Positions 18,268-27,161 are shown, counted from the stretch's first letter. The stretch is 64,000 bases of DNA from Streptomyces sp. SM10 (GCF_002910915.1 NZ_NEUF01000030.1:31547-95546), one strand, 5' to 3'. Numbers and translations are program-made. Notes: generated by a model from the sequence alone, not told the origin.

Positions 18268-19302
18268 GTGAGCAGGTTCCAGGTCGTCAGCGGCAAGGGC
18301 GGGACCGGTAAGACCACGGTCGCCGCCGCACTCGCGCTCGCCCTCGCGACCGAGGGCAGGCGCACTCTCCTCGTCGAGGTCGAGGGCAGGCAGGGCATCG
18401 CCCAGCTCTTCGAGTCCGATGCCCTCCCCTACGAAGAACGCAGGCTCGCCGTGGCGCCCGGCGGCGGCGAGGTCCACGCCCTCGCGATCGACGCCGAGCG
18501 CGCGCTCCTCGACTACCTCCAGATGTTCTACAAGCTGGGCAGCGCCGGCCGGGCGCTGAAGAAGCTCGGCGCGATCGACTTCGCCACCACCATCGCGCCG
18601 GGGGTCCGGGACGTCCTGCTGACCGGCAAGGCCTGCGAGGCCGTGCGCCGCAAGGACAAGCAGGGCCGGTTCGTCTACGACCACGTGATCATGGACGCTC
18701 CGCCCACCGGCCGCATCACCCGCTTCCTGAACGTGAACGACGAGGTTGCGGGGCTGGCGCGGATCGGCCCGATACACAATCAGGCGCAAGCCGTGATGCG
18801 GGTCCTGAAGTCCCCCGAGACGGCGGTCCATCTGGTGACGCTCCTGGAGGAGATGCCGGTCCAGGAGACCGCGGACGGCATCGACGAGCTACGGGCCGCC
18901 GAACTGCCCGTTGGCCGGGTCGTGGTCAACATGGTGCGGCCCCACCTGCTGGACGAGGAGACACTGCGCACCGCGTCGGGGGGCCGCCGCAAGGAGATCG
19001 CGAAGGCGCTCACCCGGGCCGGGGTGACGGGCTCCGCCGGGCTGGTCAGGCCTCTGGTCGAGCAGGCGGCCGAGCACGCCCAGCGGGTCGGCCTGGAGCG
19101 TGAGCAGCGCACGGTGCTGGCCGGGCTCGGGCTGCCCATGGCGGAGCTTCCGCTGATGGGCGAGGGAGTGAGTCTGTCGGCGCTGTACGAGCTGGCGGAG
19201 GAGTTCCGTAAACAGGGGGTCGGCGACGAGACCGCGGACGCGGCGGGGCAGACGCCCCGGGGCGGGAAGCGGCGCGGCTCCGGACGAGGGGTGGCGTCAT
19301 GA
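18268..19302 (+). CDS. ArsA/GET3-like ATPase, first subunit (BagA-type)
   Basis: A 344-residue deviant-Walker ATPase: SGKGGTGKTT (residues 8-17) includes the signature Lys10 used for dimeric activation, and VIMDAPPTGRITRFL is the switch/Walker B region. M. tuberculosis encodes a matching adjacent pair next to whiB4, from which redox-linked roles were described; the partner and cargo in Streptomyces are unknown. The gene overlaps its paralogue by ATGA, so a heteromer is likely. The C-terminus ends in a basic Gly-rich tail. Confidence 0.85.
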   Translation: MSRFQVVSGKGGTGKTTVAAALALALATEGRRTLLVEVEGRQGIAQLFESDALPYEERRLAVAPGGGEVHALAIDAERALLDYLQMFYKLGSAGRALKKLGAIDFATTIAPGVRDVLLTGKACEAVRRKDKQGRFVYDHVIMDAPPTGRITRFLNVNDEVAGLARIGPIHNQAQAVMRVLKSPETAVHLVTLLEEMPVQETADGIDELRAAELPVGRVVVNMVRPHLLDEETLRTASGGRRKEIAKALTRAGVTGSAGLVRPLVEQAAEHAQRVGLEREQRTVLAGLGLPMAELPLMGEGVSLSALYELAEEFRKQGVGDETADAAGQTPRGGKRRGSGRGVAS

Positions 19303-20747
19303 CGCTGGGCACGGACATCGCGGGGCTGGACACCGACGCGCTGCTGGACGACCCGGAGATCCGCATCGTCGTGTGCTGCGGCTCCGGCGGCGTGGGCAAG
19401 ACCACGACCGCCGCGGCGCTCGGGGTACGGGCGGCCGAGCGCGGCCGCAAGGTCGTCGTCCTCACGATCGACCCGGCCCGCCGGCTCGCCCAGTCGATGG
19501 GCATCGACCAGCTGGACAACATCCCGCGCCGGGTCGAGGACATCGAGGGCCAGGGCGAGCTGCACGCCATGATGCTCGACATGAAGCGCACCTTCGACGA
19601 GACCGTCGAGGCGCACACGGACGCCGAACGGGCCCGCGCGATCCTGGACAACCCCTTCTACCAGTCCCTGTCGGCCGGGTTCGCGGGCACGCAGGAGTAC
19701 ATGGCGATGGAGAAGCTGGGGCAGCTGAGGGCACGCGACGAGTGGGACCTGATCATCGTCGACACCCCGCCGTCCCGTTCCGCGCTGGACTTCCTGGACG
19801 CGCCGAAACGTCTCGGCTCCTTCCTGGACGGGAAGTTCATCCGGCTGCTGATCGCCCCGGCGAAGATCGGCGGGCGGGCGGGGATGAAGTTCCTCAACGT
19901 CGGCATGTCGATGATGACGGGCACGCTCGGCAAACTGCTCGGCGGACAGTTCCTGCGCGACGTACAGACGTTCGTCGCGGCGATGGACTCCATGTTCGGC
20001 GGATTCCGTACCCGGGCCGACGCGACGTACAAACTGCTCCAGGCGCCCGGTACGGCGTTCCTCGTCGTGGCGACGCCGGAGCGGGACGCCCTGCGCGAGG
20101 CCGCCTACTTCGTGGAACGGCTGGCCGCGGAGGAGATGCCGCTGGCCGGCCTCGTCCTCAACCGGGTGCACGGCAGCGAGGCCTCCAGGCTCTCCGCGGA
20201 GCGGGCGGTGGCCGCCGCAGAAAATCTTGAGGACGCCGGCATTGTGGATCAGACGGCCGGGAAGGCTGGCTTTGGCGACCCGACGGACCCGGTGGCCCCC
20301 ACCTCTCCCGACGCCGCGGAGTCGCCTCTCTCCCCCGAGCACGACGACGAGCCCTCCCCGCACGAGCCGCCACAGCAGGAGCCGCCCCCGCACGACCGGA
20401 CGTCACAGACCTCCGAGCCGCACAGCCGTGGCCGGAAGTCGCCTGACCCGTCCGGGCCACCCACGGACACGGAAGCAGACACGCACGACACACCCGTCAC
20501 GGACGCCGTGTCCGTCGAGGTATCCGTCGATCAGCTGGCCGCGGGACTACTGCGCCTGCACGCCGAGCGGATGCAGGTCGTCGCACGCGAACAGCACACA
20601 CGCGAGCGCTTCACCACGCTCCACCCCGAGGTCCCGGTGACCGAGGTGGCCGCGCTGCCGGGTGACGTGCACGACCTCTCAGGCCTCAGGGCCATCGGGG
20701 AACGGCTCGCGACCGGTTCCGCTTCTGCCCCGGCCGGAGCTGCGTAG
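19299..20747 (+). CDS. ArsA/GET3-like ATPase, second subunit (BagB-type) with long acidic insert
   Basis: The 482-residue protein has CCGSGGVGKTTTAAALG (26-42). The signature lysine of the deviant Walker A is replaced by Ser29, so it may rely on its partner for catalysis. It also has the conserved switch VDTPPSRSALDFLDAPKRLGS. Between about residues 315 and 405 lies a Pro/Ser/His/Glu-rich disordered stretch (PHEPPQQEPPPHD) absent from the shorter mycobacterial protein as I remember it. The C-terminal LAAGLLRLHAERMQVV region resumes the family fold. It converges on wblA. Confidence 0.85.
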   Translation: MTLGTDIAGLDTDALLDDPEIRIVVCCGSGGVGKTTTAAALGVRAAERGRKVVVLTIDPARRLAQSMGIDQLDNIPRRVEDIEGQGELHAMMLDMKRTFDETVEAHTDAERARAILDNPFYQSLSAGFAGTQEYMAMEKLGQLRARDEWDLIIVDTPPSRSALDFLDAPKRLGSFLDGKFIRLLIAPAKIGGRAGMKFLNVGMSMMTGTLGKLLGGQFLRDVQTFVAAMDSMFGGFRTRADATYKLLQAPGTAFLVVATPERDALREAAYFVERLAAEEMPLAGLVLNRVHGSEASRLSAERAVAAAENLEDAGIVDQTAGKAGFGDPTDPVAPTSPDAAESPLSPEHDDEPSPHEPPQQEPPPHDRTSQTSEPHSRGRKSPDPSGPPTDTEADTHDTPVTDAVSVEVSVDQLAAGLLRLHAERMQVVAREQHTRERFTTLHPEVPVTEVAALPGDVHDLSGLRAIGERLATGSASAPAGAA

Positions 20748-20790
20748 GAACACCACCAGGGCCTCCGCCACTCCGGGCCGCCCCGTGGCA

Positions 20791-21150
20791 CTACCCCACG
20801 GCGGCGAACGTCTCGTGCAGGTCGTCGTGCAGGTCGTCCTCCAGGCCCACTGCTGCGGGCAGCATGCCCGTGGACCGCTCGTACTCACTGCGCGCGGTCT
20901 CCAGCAGGCGCCGCCAGGACGTCACTGTGGGCCGTCGCCGCAGCAGTGCGCGGCGCTCCCGCTCCGTCATTCCGCCCCACACGCCGAACTCGACGCGATT
21001 GTCCAGCGCGTCGGCCAGGCACTCGGTCCGCACCGGGCATCCGGTGCACACCGCCTTGGCCCTGTTCTGCGCTGCCCCTTGTACGAACAATTCATCCGGA
21101 TCGGTAGTGCGGCAGGCTGCCTGCGCACTCCAGTCGGTTACCCAGCCCAT
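20791..21150 (-). CDS. wblA: WhiB-family iron-sulfur regulator WblA
   Basis: A 119-residue Wbl protein. Cys13, Cys35, Cys38 and Cys44 coordinate a [4Fe-4S] cluster, and GVWGG (56-60) is the WhiB turn, followed by a basic RRALLRRRPT. The sequence around MGWVTDWSAQAACR matches WblA, which represses antibiotic production and promotes sporulation in Streptomyces and corresponds to mycobacterial WhiB4. ATG 21150 is chosen on family grounds; an in-frame ATG at 21207 would add 19 residues. The adjacent ArsA-like pair and PBP are the same neighbours as in mycobacteria. Confidence 0.93.
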   Translation of the reverse strand: MGWVTDWSAQAACRTTDPDELFVQGAAQNRAKAVCTGCPVRTECLADALDNRVEFGVWGGMTERERRALLRRRPTVTSWRRLLETARSEYERSTGMLPAAVGLEDDLHDDLHETFAAVG

Positions 21151-21549
21151 GCCGGCGCCGTCCTCTCCCGAATCGAGGCTCCCCCACGGCGGCAGCGGCA
21201 TATTCACCGCTGCCAGTTGAGGACGTTACGGAAGGTGGCGACAGCACAACACCCCCTTCGGGCCCAATCTTGAATGGCCCGAACGGACTATGCGTACGCG
21301 GTAGATCACCCAGGGGAGTGACGAGAGGACATGAGCGACCATCCCGATGGAATCGGGACAGGACCCCCTAAGTCGCAACGGACATTCACTGACACATGGG
21401 GCGATTTCGGGAGCGCCTCGACAGGTGGCTGAATTCCGCAGAAGGCCATGCAGGGGGGTTGATACAAAAACGGACTGCTGTGACAGTTGAGAGCAGCTTA
21501 GGCCAAGGCCTATACGCGTGTCCGGCGAATGAGAACGTAGGCTGCCCCC
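21151..21549. other. Divergent intergenic region wblA / PBP
   Basis: This is 399 bp without a gene I can support. TAGGCT (21538-21543) ends 6 nt before ATG 21550 and implies a leaderless PBP transcript. The segment 21310-21540 is less GC-rich than its surroundings and contains the approximate palindrome TTAGGCCAAGGCCTA at 21499-21513. The wblA side probably carries a long leader. Confidence 0.5.
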
Positions 21550-23781
21550 ATGCCAAAGAAGCGCTCAGGCGGGGGTCTGACGACGACCCAGCAGGCCGCC
21601 AAGTTCCTCGGTGTCGCCGCACTCTCCGGAGCTGTGCTGGCCGGCATCGCACTGCCGGCCGCCGGCGCACTCGGGCTCGCCGCCAAGGGGACGGTCGAGG
21701 GATTCGACGAGATCCCTTCCAACCTCAAGACCCCGCCGCTGAGCCAGCGGATCACGATCCTGGACAACGAGGGCGGGCTCATCGCGACGGACTACTCGCG
21801 CGACCGCACCGTCGTCCCGCTCAAGAACATCTCTCCGTACATGCAGGACGCGATCATCGCGATCGAGGACTCGCGCTTCTACGAGCACGGCGCGGTGGAC
21901 CTCAAGGGCATCCTGCGCGCGATGAACCGCAACGTGCAGGAGGGAGGCACCGCGCAAGGTGCCTCGACCCTCACCCAGCAGTACGTGAAGAACGTGTTCG
22001 TCGAAGAGGCGGGCGACGACCCGGAGAAGGTCGCCGAGGCCACGCAGCAGACCCTGGGGCGCAAGGTCCGGGAGCTGAAGTACGCGATCCAGGTCGAGGA
22101 AGAGCTCGGCAAGAAGAAGATCCTGGAGAACTACCTCAACATCACGTTCTTCGGGCAGCAGGCCTACGGCATCGAGGCGGCTTCCCAGCGCTACTTCTCC
22201 AAGCACGCCAAGGACCTGAAGCTCGAGGAGGCGGCGATGCTGGCCGGCCTCGTCCAGTCGCCGACCCGCTACGACCCGGTCAACGACGCGGAGGAGGCGA
22301 CCAAGCGCCGCAACACCGTGCTGCAGCGCATGGCCGCCGTCGGCGACATCTCCCAGGACGAGGCGGCCAAGGCCGCCGCCACCCCGATCAAGCTCAAGGT
22401 CAGCAAGCCGAACAGTGGCTGCATCACGGCCGTCAGCGGCGCCGGGTTCTTCTGCGACTACGTGCGCAAGACCGTCCTGACCGACCCGATCTTCGGGAAG
22501 ACCAAGGAGGAGCGCACCAAGCTGTGGAACCTGGGCGGCCTGACCGTCAGGACCACGCTCTCGCCGCGTGCGCAGCAGGCGGCCGACGAGGCGGCCACCT
22601 CGAAGGTCAACAAGGACGACAAGGTCGCCGCCTCGGTGGTGCAGGTCGAGCCCGGCACCGGCAAGATCCTCTCGATGGCCCAGTCCAGGCCGTACGGCCT
22701 GGACCAGAAGAAGAACGAGACAGTACTCAACCTCGCCGTCAGCAACAGGATGGGCGGCAGCACCTACGGCTTCCAGGTCGGTTCCACCTTCAAGCCGATC
22801 ACGGCCGCCGCGGCCCTGGAGAAGGGGATCAGCCCGGCGCAGAGCTACACCTCGGACTGGAAGATCTCCGTGCCGATGAAGTCCTACCGGAACTGCGCGG
22901 GATCGCCGGTCGGCAGCGGGAACTGGGACCTCCAGAACGAGCTGGAGTCCGAGAAGGGCGCCTTCGACATGACGAGCGCGCTCGGCAAGTCGATCAACAC
23001 CTACTTCGCCAAGCTGGAGCAGCAGGCCGGACTGTGCGAGACGGTCACCATGGCGAAGAAGCTCGGCTACGAGCGCGGTGACGGCAAGCCCCTCTCCGAC
23101 AGCCACCCGTCGATCACGCTGGGCGGCACGGAGAGCACCCCGCTCGGCATGGCCGCCACGTACGCGGCGTTCGCCAACCGTGGCACGTTCTGCACGCCGG
23201 TCGCCATCGACGCCATCACGGACTCGAACGGCAAGAAGATCGACGTACCCAAGTCCTCGTGCTCGCAGGCGATGAGCGAGAAGACGGCCGACACCATCAA
23301 CCACATGCTCAAGGGCGTCGTCGAGGACGGCACCGGCACCCATGCGGGGCTGACGGACCGCGACAACGCGGGCAAGACCGGTACCACCAACGACCGCGTG
23401 GACGCCTGGTTCGTCGGTTACACGCCGAACCTCTCCACCGCGGTGTGGGTGGGCGCGGACGTCGGCAAGAAGGTGCCGATGTACAACATCACCATCGGCG
23501 GCCAGTACTACGACAAGGTCTGCGGCGGCTGCCTTCCCGGCCCCATCTGGAAGACCGCGATGACCGGTGCCCTGAACGCCTCGGAGACCCCGGCCTTCAA
23601 TCCGGTCTCGGTGCCGCGTGCCAAGGAGAAGGAGAAGGACAAGGGGAGGGACAAGGGCCGCGGCGACGACGACGGCGGCAAGCCCGGCACGAACGACCCC
23701 ATCGGCGGGATCACCCTGCCGCCCGGCATCATCGGCGGCAACGACGGCGGGCGCGGCGGGCGCGGCGGCAACGGCCCCTGA
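21550..23781 (+). CDS. Class A penicillin-binding protein (PonA2-like)
   Basis: A bifunctional peptidoglycan synthase of 743 residues. One membrane helix (about residues 17-45) anchors it. The glycosyltransferase domain has EDSRFYEHGAVD (Glu106) and GASTLTQQYVKN (137-148). The transpeptidase has Ser412-x-x-Lys415 (GSTFKPIT), Ser481-Ile-Asn483 and Lys609-Thr-Gly. The tail is a low-complexity Lys/Asp/Gly-rich stretch; no PASTA domain is present, unlike mycobacterial PonA2. The mRNA looks leaderless. The conserved position beside wblA suggests control of envelope synthesis under redox stress, which is inference. Confidence 0.92.
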   Translation: MPKKRSGGGLTTTQQAAKFLGVAALSGAVLAGIALPAAGALGLAAKGTVEGFDEIPSNLKTPPLSQRITILDNEGGLIATDYSRDRTVVPLKNISPYMQDAIIAIEDSRFYEHGAVDLKGILRAMNRNVQEGGTAQGASTLTQQYVKNVFVEEAGDDPEKVAEATQQTLGRKVRELKYAIQVEEELGKKKILENYLNITFFGQQAYGIEAASQRYFSKHAKDLKLEEAAMLAGLVQSPTRYDPVNDAEEATKRRNTVLQRMAAVGDISQDEAAKAAATPIKLKVSKPNSGCITAVSGAGFFCDYVRKTVLTDPIFGKTKEERTKLWNLGGLTVRTTLSPRAQQAADEAATSKVNKDDKVAASVVQVEPGTGKILSMAQSRPYGLDQKKNETVLNLAVSNRMGGSTYGFQVGSTFKPITAAAALEKGISPAQSYTSDWKISVPMKSYRNCAGSPVGSGNWDLQNELESEKGAFDMTSALGKSINTYFAKLEQQAGLCETVTMAKKLGYERGDGKPLSDSHPSITLGGTESTPLGMAATYAAFANRGTFCTPVAIDAITDSNGKKIDVPKSSCSQAMSEKTADTINHMLKGVVEDGTGTHAGLTDRDNAGKTGTTNDRVDAWFVGYTPNLSTAVWVGADVGKKVPMYNITIGGQYYDKVCGGCLPGPIWKTAMTGALNASETPAFNPVSVPRAKEKEKDKGRDKGRGDDDGGKPGTNDPIGGITLPPGIIGGNDGGRGGRGGNGP

Positions 23782-23812
23782 CCGGCCGGGGCACGTGACG
23801 GCATCATGAAGG

Positions 23813-23844
23813 AGGAGGGGCACCCCGGGCGGGGTGCCCCTCCT
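23813..23844. terminator. Bidirectional terminator after the PBP gene
   Basis: A perfect 14-bp stem (23813-23826 with 23831-23844) has loop GGGC. It lies between convergent stops at 23781 and 23893. Confidence 0.85.
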
Positions 23845-23892
23845 GCTTTCGTCCGTCGGGCCTCCCGGCCGTCGCGGGTGCGTCCGGGCCGG

Positions 23893-24357
23893 TCAGCCCG
23901 CGAGCAGCTTCTTCACCGTGGCGGCGACCCGGCCGCCCTCGGCCAGCCCCGCCACCTTGGGGTTGACGATCTTCATGACGGCGCCCATCGCCCGCGGCCC
24001 CTCGGCGCCGCCCGCCTTCGCCTCCTCGACGGCCTGCGCCACGATCCCCTGCAGCTCGTCGTCGGAGAGCTGCCTGGGCAGGTACGCGTCGAGCAGCTCA
24101 CCCTCGGCCTTCTCGCGCTCGGCCTGCTCCGTCCGGCCGCCCTGTGCGAAGGCCTCGGCCGCCTCGCGGCGCTTCTTCGCCTCCTTGGCGATCACCTTCT
24201 GCACCTCGTCGTCGGAGAGCTCGCGCGACGTCTTGCCGCTGACCTCTTCCTTGGTGATCGCGGTGAGGGTGAGCCGGAGGGTGGACGAGGTGAGCTCGTC
24301 ACGCGCCTTCATGGCCGTGGTGAGGTCTTCCTTGAGCTTGGACTTGAGCGTGGTCAT
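23893..24357 (-). CDS. GatB/YqeY domain protein
   Basis: A 154-residue soluble protein starting MTTLKSKLKEDLTTAMKARDE. The whole chain is a YqeY domain (helical, related to the GatB tail that contacts tRNA), including LLDAYLPRQLSDDEL and AMGAVMKIVNP. The biochemical role of free-standing YqeY is not settled. ATG 24357 follows family starts; the upstream in-frame ATG lacks support. It is divergent from the metallophosphoesterase, as at the homologous locus in other Streptomyces. Confidence 0.9.
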   Translation of the reverse strand: MTTLKSKLKEDLTTAMKARDELTSSTLRLTLTAITKEEVSGKTSRELSDDEVQKVIAKEAKKRREAAEAFAQGGRTEQAEREKAEGELLDAYLPRQLSDDELQGIVAQAVEEAKAGGAEGPRAMGAVMKIVNPKVAGLAEGGRVAATVKKLLAG

Positions 24358-24436
24358 GCGGCGATTGTGACAGGTACGGGGCACCTACCGCCCTCCTGTT
24401 TTCGTCGCACCGCACCGTTTCTGCGACGATGGCCCC

Positions 24437-25375
24437 ATGCGCGCACGCTACGGAGTACCCCTGAAAGTCACGGCAGTCGGCGCAGCGGTCGGTGCCGCCG
24501 GCCTCGTGTACGCGGCCGGGTTCGAGGCCCGGTCGTTCCGTCTCCGCCGCATCACGATTCCCGTACTCCCGCACGGGGCACGCCCGTTGCGCGTACTCCA
24601 GGTCTCCGACATCCACATGGTGAGCGGCCAGCGCAAGAAGCGCGCCTGGCTGCAGTCGCTGGCGGGCCTGCGGCCGGACTTCGTGGTGAACACCGGCGAC
24701 AACCTCTCCGACCCGGAGGCCGTACCGGAGCTGCTCGACGCCCTCGGCCCGCTGATGGAGTTCCCGGGGGTCTACGTCTTCGGCTCCAACGACTACTACG
24801 GGCCGAAGCTCCGCAACCCGGTGCGCTACCTCATGGAGAAGGCGCAGGGCAGGACCGGGCTGAACGGAAACGCGCCGGCCGTCAACGTCGTCCACAACCC
24901 GTGGGAACCGATGCGGGACGCCTTCGACGTGGCCGGCTGGCAGAACCTCTCGAACACCCGGGGCATGATCAAGGCCGACGGGCTCGAGATCGCCTTCACC
25001 GGGCTGGACGACCCCCACATCAAGCGGGACCGTTACGCCGAGGTCGCCGGCGGCCCCGAAACGGGCGCGGACCTCTCGATCGGCGTCGTCCACGCCCCGT
25101 ACCTGCGCTCGCTGGACGCCTTCACCGCGGACGGCTACCCCCTGATCCTGGCGGGCCACACCCACGGTGGGCAGCTCTGCATCCCCTTCTACGGCGCCCT
25201 CGTCACCAACTGCGACCTGGACACGGACCGGGTGAAGGGCCTCTCCGGCCACACGGTCGGCGATCAGCGGTCCTACCTCCACGTCTCGGCGGGCTGCGGC
25301 ACGAACCGCTACACCCCGGTCCGCTTCGCCTGCCCGCCGGAGGCGACCCTGCTGACGCTGACGCCCCGCGACTGA
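24437..25375 (+). CDS. Membrane-anchored metallophosphoesterase
   Basis: A 312-residue protein with an N-terminal hydrophobic anchor (about residues 9-28). It has the calcineurin-like metal motifs DIH (Asp58-His60), GDN (Asp88-Asn89), GSND (116-119) and GHTHGGQ (His241, His243). The GSND variant replaces the usual GNH/E and is common in this YkuE-like subgroup, which acts on phospholipid head groups or lipid-linked phosphates; the substrate is not predictable here. The active site should face the periplasmic side. It ends 100 bp before tRNA-Pro. Confidence 0.88.
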   Translation: MRARYGVPLKVTAVGAAVGAAGLVYAAGFEARSFRLRRITIPVLPHGARPLRVLQVSDIHMVSGQRKKRAWLQSLAGLRPDFVVNTGDNLSDPEAVPELLDALGPLMEFPGVYVFGSNDYYGPKLRNPVRYLMEKAQGRTGLNGNAPAVNVVHNPWEPMRDAFDVAGWQNLSNTRGMIKADGLEIAFTGLDDPHIKRDRYAEVAGGPETGADLSIGVVHAPYLRSLDAFTADGYPLILAGHTHGGQLCIPFYGALVTNCDLDTDRVKGLSGHTVGDQRSYLHVSAGCGTNRYTPVRFACPPEATLLTLTPRD

Positions 25376-25391
25376 GGCCCTGTGCCTCGCA

Positions 25392-25430
25392 CGCGCCCCG
25401 GCGGGAAACCGGATTTCGCCTCGGGGCGCG
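25392..25430 (+). terminator. Hairpin between metallophosphoesterase and tRNA-Pro
   Basis: Arms CGCGCCCCG and CGGGGCGCG (25392-25400, 25422-25430) form a perfect 9-bp stem. An inner GGCG/CGCC pairing can extend it. Confidence 0.55.
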
Positions 25431-25474
25431 GGTGGGCTAAGGTTATCGATGTCGCCGGGACAACCGGTGGACAT

Positions 25475-25548
25475 CGGGGTGTAGCGCAGCTTGGCAGCGC
25501 GCTTCGTTCGGGACGAAGAGGTCGTGGGTTCAAATCCCGCCACCCCGA
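25475..25548 (+). tRNA. tRNA-Pro (anticodon CGG)
   Basis: Acceptor CGGGGTG pairs with CACCCCG, discriminator A, CCA not encoded. The anticodon arm CTTCG-TTCGGGA-CGAAG gives CGG. The T-arm GTGGG-TTCAAAT-CCCGC is standard. It reads CCG proline codons, frequent in this genome. Its 3' half, from the anticodon loop on, forms the left junction repeat of the island. Confidence 0.97.
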
Positions 25549-25580
25549 CAGCTGAAACACCAGGTCAGGGGCCTGATCCA
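25507..25580 (+). repeat. attL: 3' part of tRNA-Pro plus trailer
   Basis: This 74-bp segment recurs in direct orientation at 37527-37600 with three mismatches (25521, 25560, 25568). The longest identical run is 38 bp, 25522-25559, covering the T-arm, the acceptor end and the first bases of the trailer. This is the usual site for tyrosine-recombinase elements. Confidence 0.88.
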
Positions 25581-25602
25581 CTTAGTGGATCAGGCCCCTG
25601 AC
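25564..25602 (+). terminator. Terminator of tRNA-Pro, left copy
   Basis: A perfect 18-bp stem (25564-25581 with 25585-25602) with loop TTA follows the tRNA by 15 bp. A related but shorter hairpin follows the right repeat; the left one is probably supplied by the element. Confidence 0.85.
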
Positions 25603-25621
25603 TCGTTCCCGGAGATCGTTT

Positions 25622-25661
25622 GGGAGAAATCTGGGAGAAGATCTTGGTCGGCTTCTCCCAG
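25622..25661 (+). repeat. Left subterminal GGGAGAA repeat and inverted repeat
   Basis: The 24-bp GGGAGAAATCTGGGAGAAGA(TCTT) segment at 25622-25645 matches 37404-37427 at 21 of 24 positions in the same orientation. The inner CTGGGAGAAG (25631-25640) also pairs with CTTCTCCCAG (25652-25661). It could be a set of recombinase arm-type sites. Confidence 0.5.
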
Positions 25662-25758
25662 CGGCCGATCGCCCGACAAGGGAGGCACGCCTCCCACGCG
25701 TCCGCTCGCACCTGCGCGGTCGCGAACTTCAGTCGACCACTCGACCTGAGGACAGCCT

Positions 25759-26295
25759 GTGGACTACGGCTTCAGCAGCACCGACGACGCCGACAACAGC
25801 GCCTCTGAACGAGCGGGTCGCCCGTGCTCGGTCTGCGGCACGGTGATGGAGTATTGGCGCCCGCGCAGCCAGAAGTACTGCTCCGATCCTTGCCGTGCCT
25901 CGGCTGCCAAGAGGCAGCGGGTCGAACGCCCGAAGGACGCGCCGAAGGTGCGGCGCCCGATGCAGACGCTCACACCGGGGACGCCTCCGGTGCCCGACCC
26001 CGCCAGGAGCCGCAAGGTTCCTGGCGATCCTTACTGGAACCCCATCCTCACGGCTGCGGAACGTGCCACGGGCGGCGAACCTTGCCGGATCTGCGGAGTG
26101 CCCGTGCCAAAGAGCGCGCACTGGGAGCACCGCGATCGGCACGTCTGCTCGGGTCGGTGCAACACCACTCTCAAGCGGCGCACGAGGACGCGGATCGCGA
26201 AGGGTGAGATCGACTTGGCCGCCATACCTGATCGAGGTGCGGTCCCCGGTTTCCGATGCCGGGATCATCCGGAGTATTTGCGCCTCAACCCCTAG
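25759..26295 (+). CDS. Double zinc-finger protein of the island
   Basis: A 178-residue basic soluble protein with two similar Cys clusters. CSVCG...KYCSDPC lies in the first 50 residues and CRICG...HVCSGRC near residue 110. Each has a C-x2-C then C-x3-C arrangement that fits a treble-clef-like zinc ribbon. A proline-rich linker separates them, and WEHRDRH supplies extra His residues. I do not recognise the family; nucleic acid binding is inferred. GTG 25759 follows GAGGAC by a few bases. It lies next to the left island end, where many elements carry excision or regulatory genes. Confidence 0.65.
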   Translation: MDYGFSSTDDADNSASERAGRPCSVCGTVMEYWRPRSQKYCSDPCRASAAKRQRVERPKDAPKVRRPMQTLTPGTPPVPDPARSRKVPGDPYWNPILTAAERATGGEPCRICGVPVPKSAHWEHRDRHVCSGRCNTTLKRRTRTRIAKGEIDLAAIPDRGAVPGFRCRDHPEYLRLNP

Positions 26296-26366
26296 CTCCG
26301 GACGAAACCCACGTATGGCTTAGATCCAAGTCGGCTGGGTGTTTCGTGGTCGAGGAGACATCGTGG

Positions 26367-27161
26367 TCAAGCGGCTGGCTGCAGGACGGCTTGGTCGGCG
26401 GCGAGCGCCCGGAGGCGGGCAGCCATGGCGTCCGGCCCGAGCGCGGCGAGGGCCCACAGGGCACTGATGCGGCGGCCGGAGGCCCAGATATTGCAGGCCG
26501 GGGGCCGGAACGGTGTCACGTCGATGCCCTGGACAGCGAAGGAGGTCTGGTCGAGATATCCCATGCCGCCGGTCCCGCACAGATACGAGCGGGCTCCGGT
26601 TGCGGCTGCGAGGTCCGCGAGCCGCTGGGACCGGCCCGGCCGGGAGGGCAGTCGGCTGCTGGTGAGGATCTTGCCCTTCCAGCCGAGCAGGTCCAGCAGT
26701 ACGCGGGTGGAGGTCTCGGCGGCGGCAGCGGTCCGGCCGGTGGTGAAGGCATCCAGCACCGGGTCCAGAGCCTGGGCGAGGGCGGGCCAGTGCGGGCTGG
26801 CGCCATAGTGCTGCCGGAGCATCCCCGCGGTCCGGCGGCGGGTCCGCTCCGGCTCGGCGATCACCGCGTCCCTGATGAGGGTCGAACGTCCCTGGGGCAG
26901 GTGAGTGGGGAGAGTGAGCCACTGGTGGCGGGCCGGGTCGCCGAGGTCGGCGAGGCGGGCTCGATGCTGGTAGTCGCGGCGGGTGAACTGCACGTCGTCC
27001 AGGACGATCCAGTAGTCCGCCGCGAACAGCTTGGCCAGCGTGGTCAGCCGGGGCAGGAAATTCGGCTGGTGAACGGCACACAGCCCGCCCGGCTGGGGCA
27101 GATCACGAGGTGATGAGGCGGCTGGTGAAGCCGTCGTGGATGAGAAACTCGTACGCGGCAT
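26367..27161 (-). CDS. WbqC-like family protein
   Basis: A 264-residue protein with the WbqC signature near its N-terminus: HQPNFLPRLTTLAKL, WIVLDDVQFTRRDYQHRARL, then WLTLP. WbqC proteins occur in O-antigen and sugar biosynthesis clusters; no reaction is proven. The C-terminal part, GTGGMGYLDQTSFAVQGIDVTPF, also fits the family. ATG 27161 has GGAGG six bases upstream and overlaps the ydcF-like gene by 59 bp; no closer start is in frame, which suggests tight coupling or a later non-ATG start. It is the last gene of a three-gene operon. Confidence 0.75.
   Translation of the reverse strand: MPRTSFSSTTASPAASSPRDLPQPGGLCAVHQPNFLPRLTTLAKLFAADYWIVLDDVQFTRRDYQHRARLADLGDPARHQWLTLPTHLPQGRSTLIRDAVIAEPERTRRRTAGMLRQHYGASPHWPALAQALDPVLDAFTTGRTAAAAETSTRVLLDLLGWKGKILTSSRLPSRPGRSQRLADLAAATGARSYLCGTGGMGYLDQTSFAVQGIDVTPFRPPACNIWASGRRISALWALAALGPDAMAARLRALAADQAVLQPAA

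Noticed and set aside
21565..23823. 752-codon antisense frame opposite the PBP gene
   Set aside because: Shadow of a gene with intact catalytic motifs on the other strand; repeated Arg/Leu/Gly composition.
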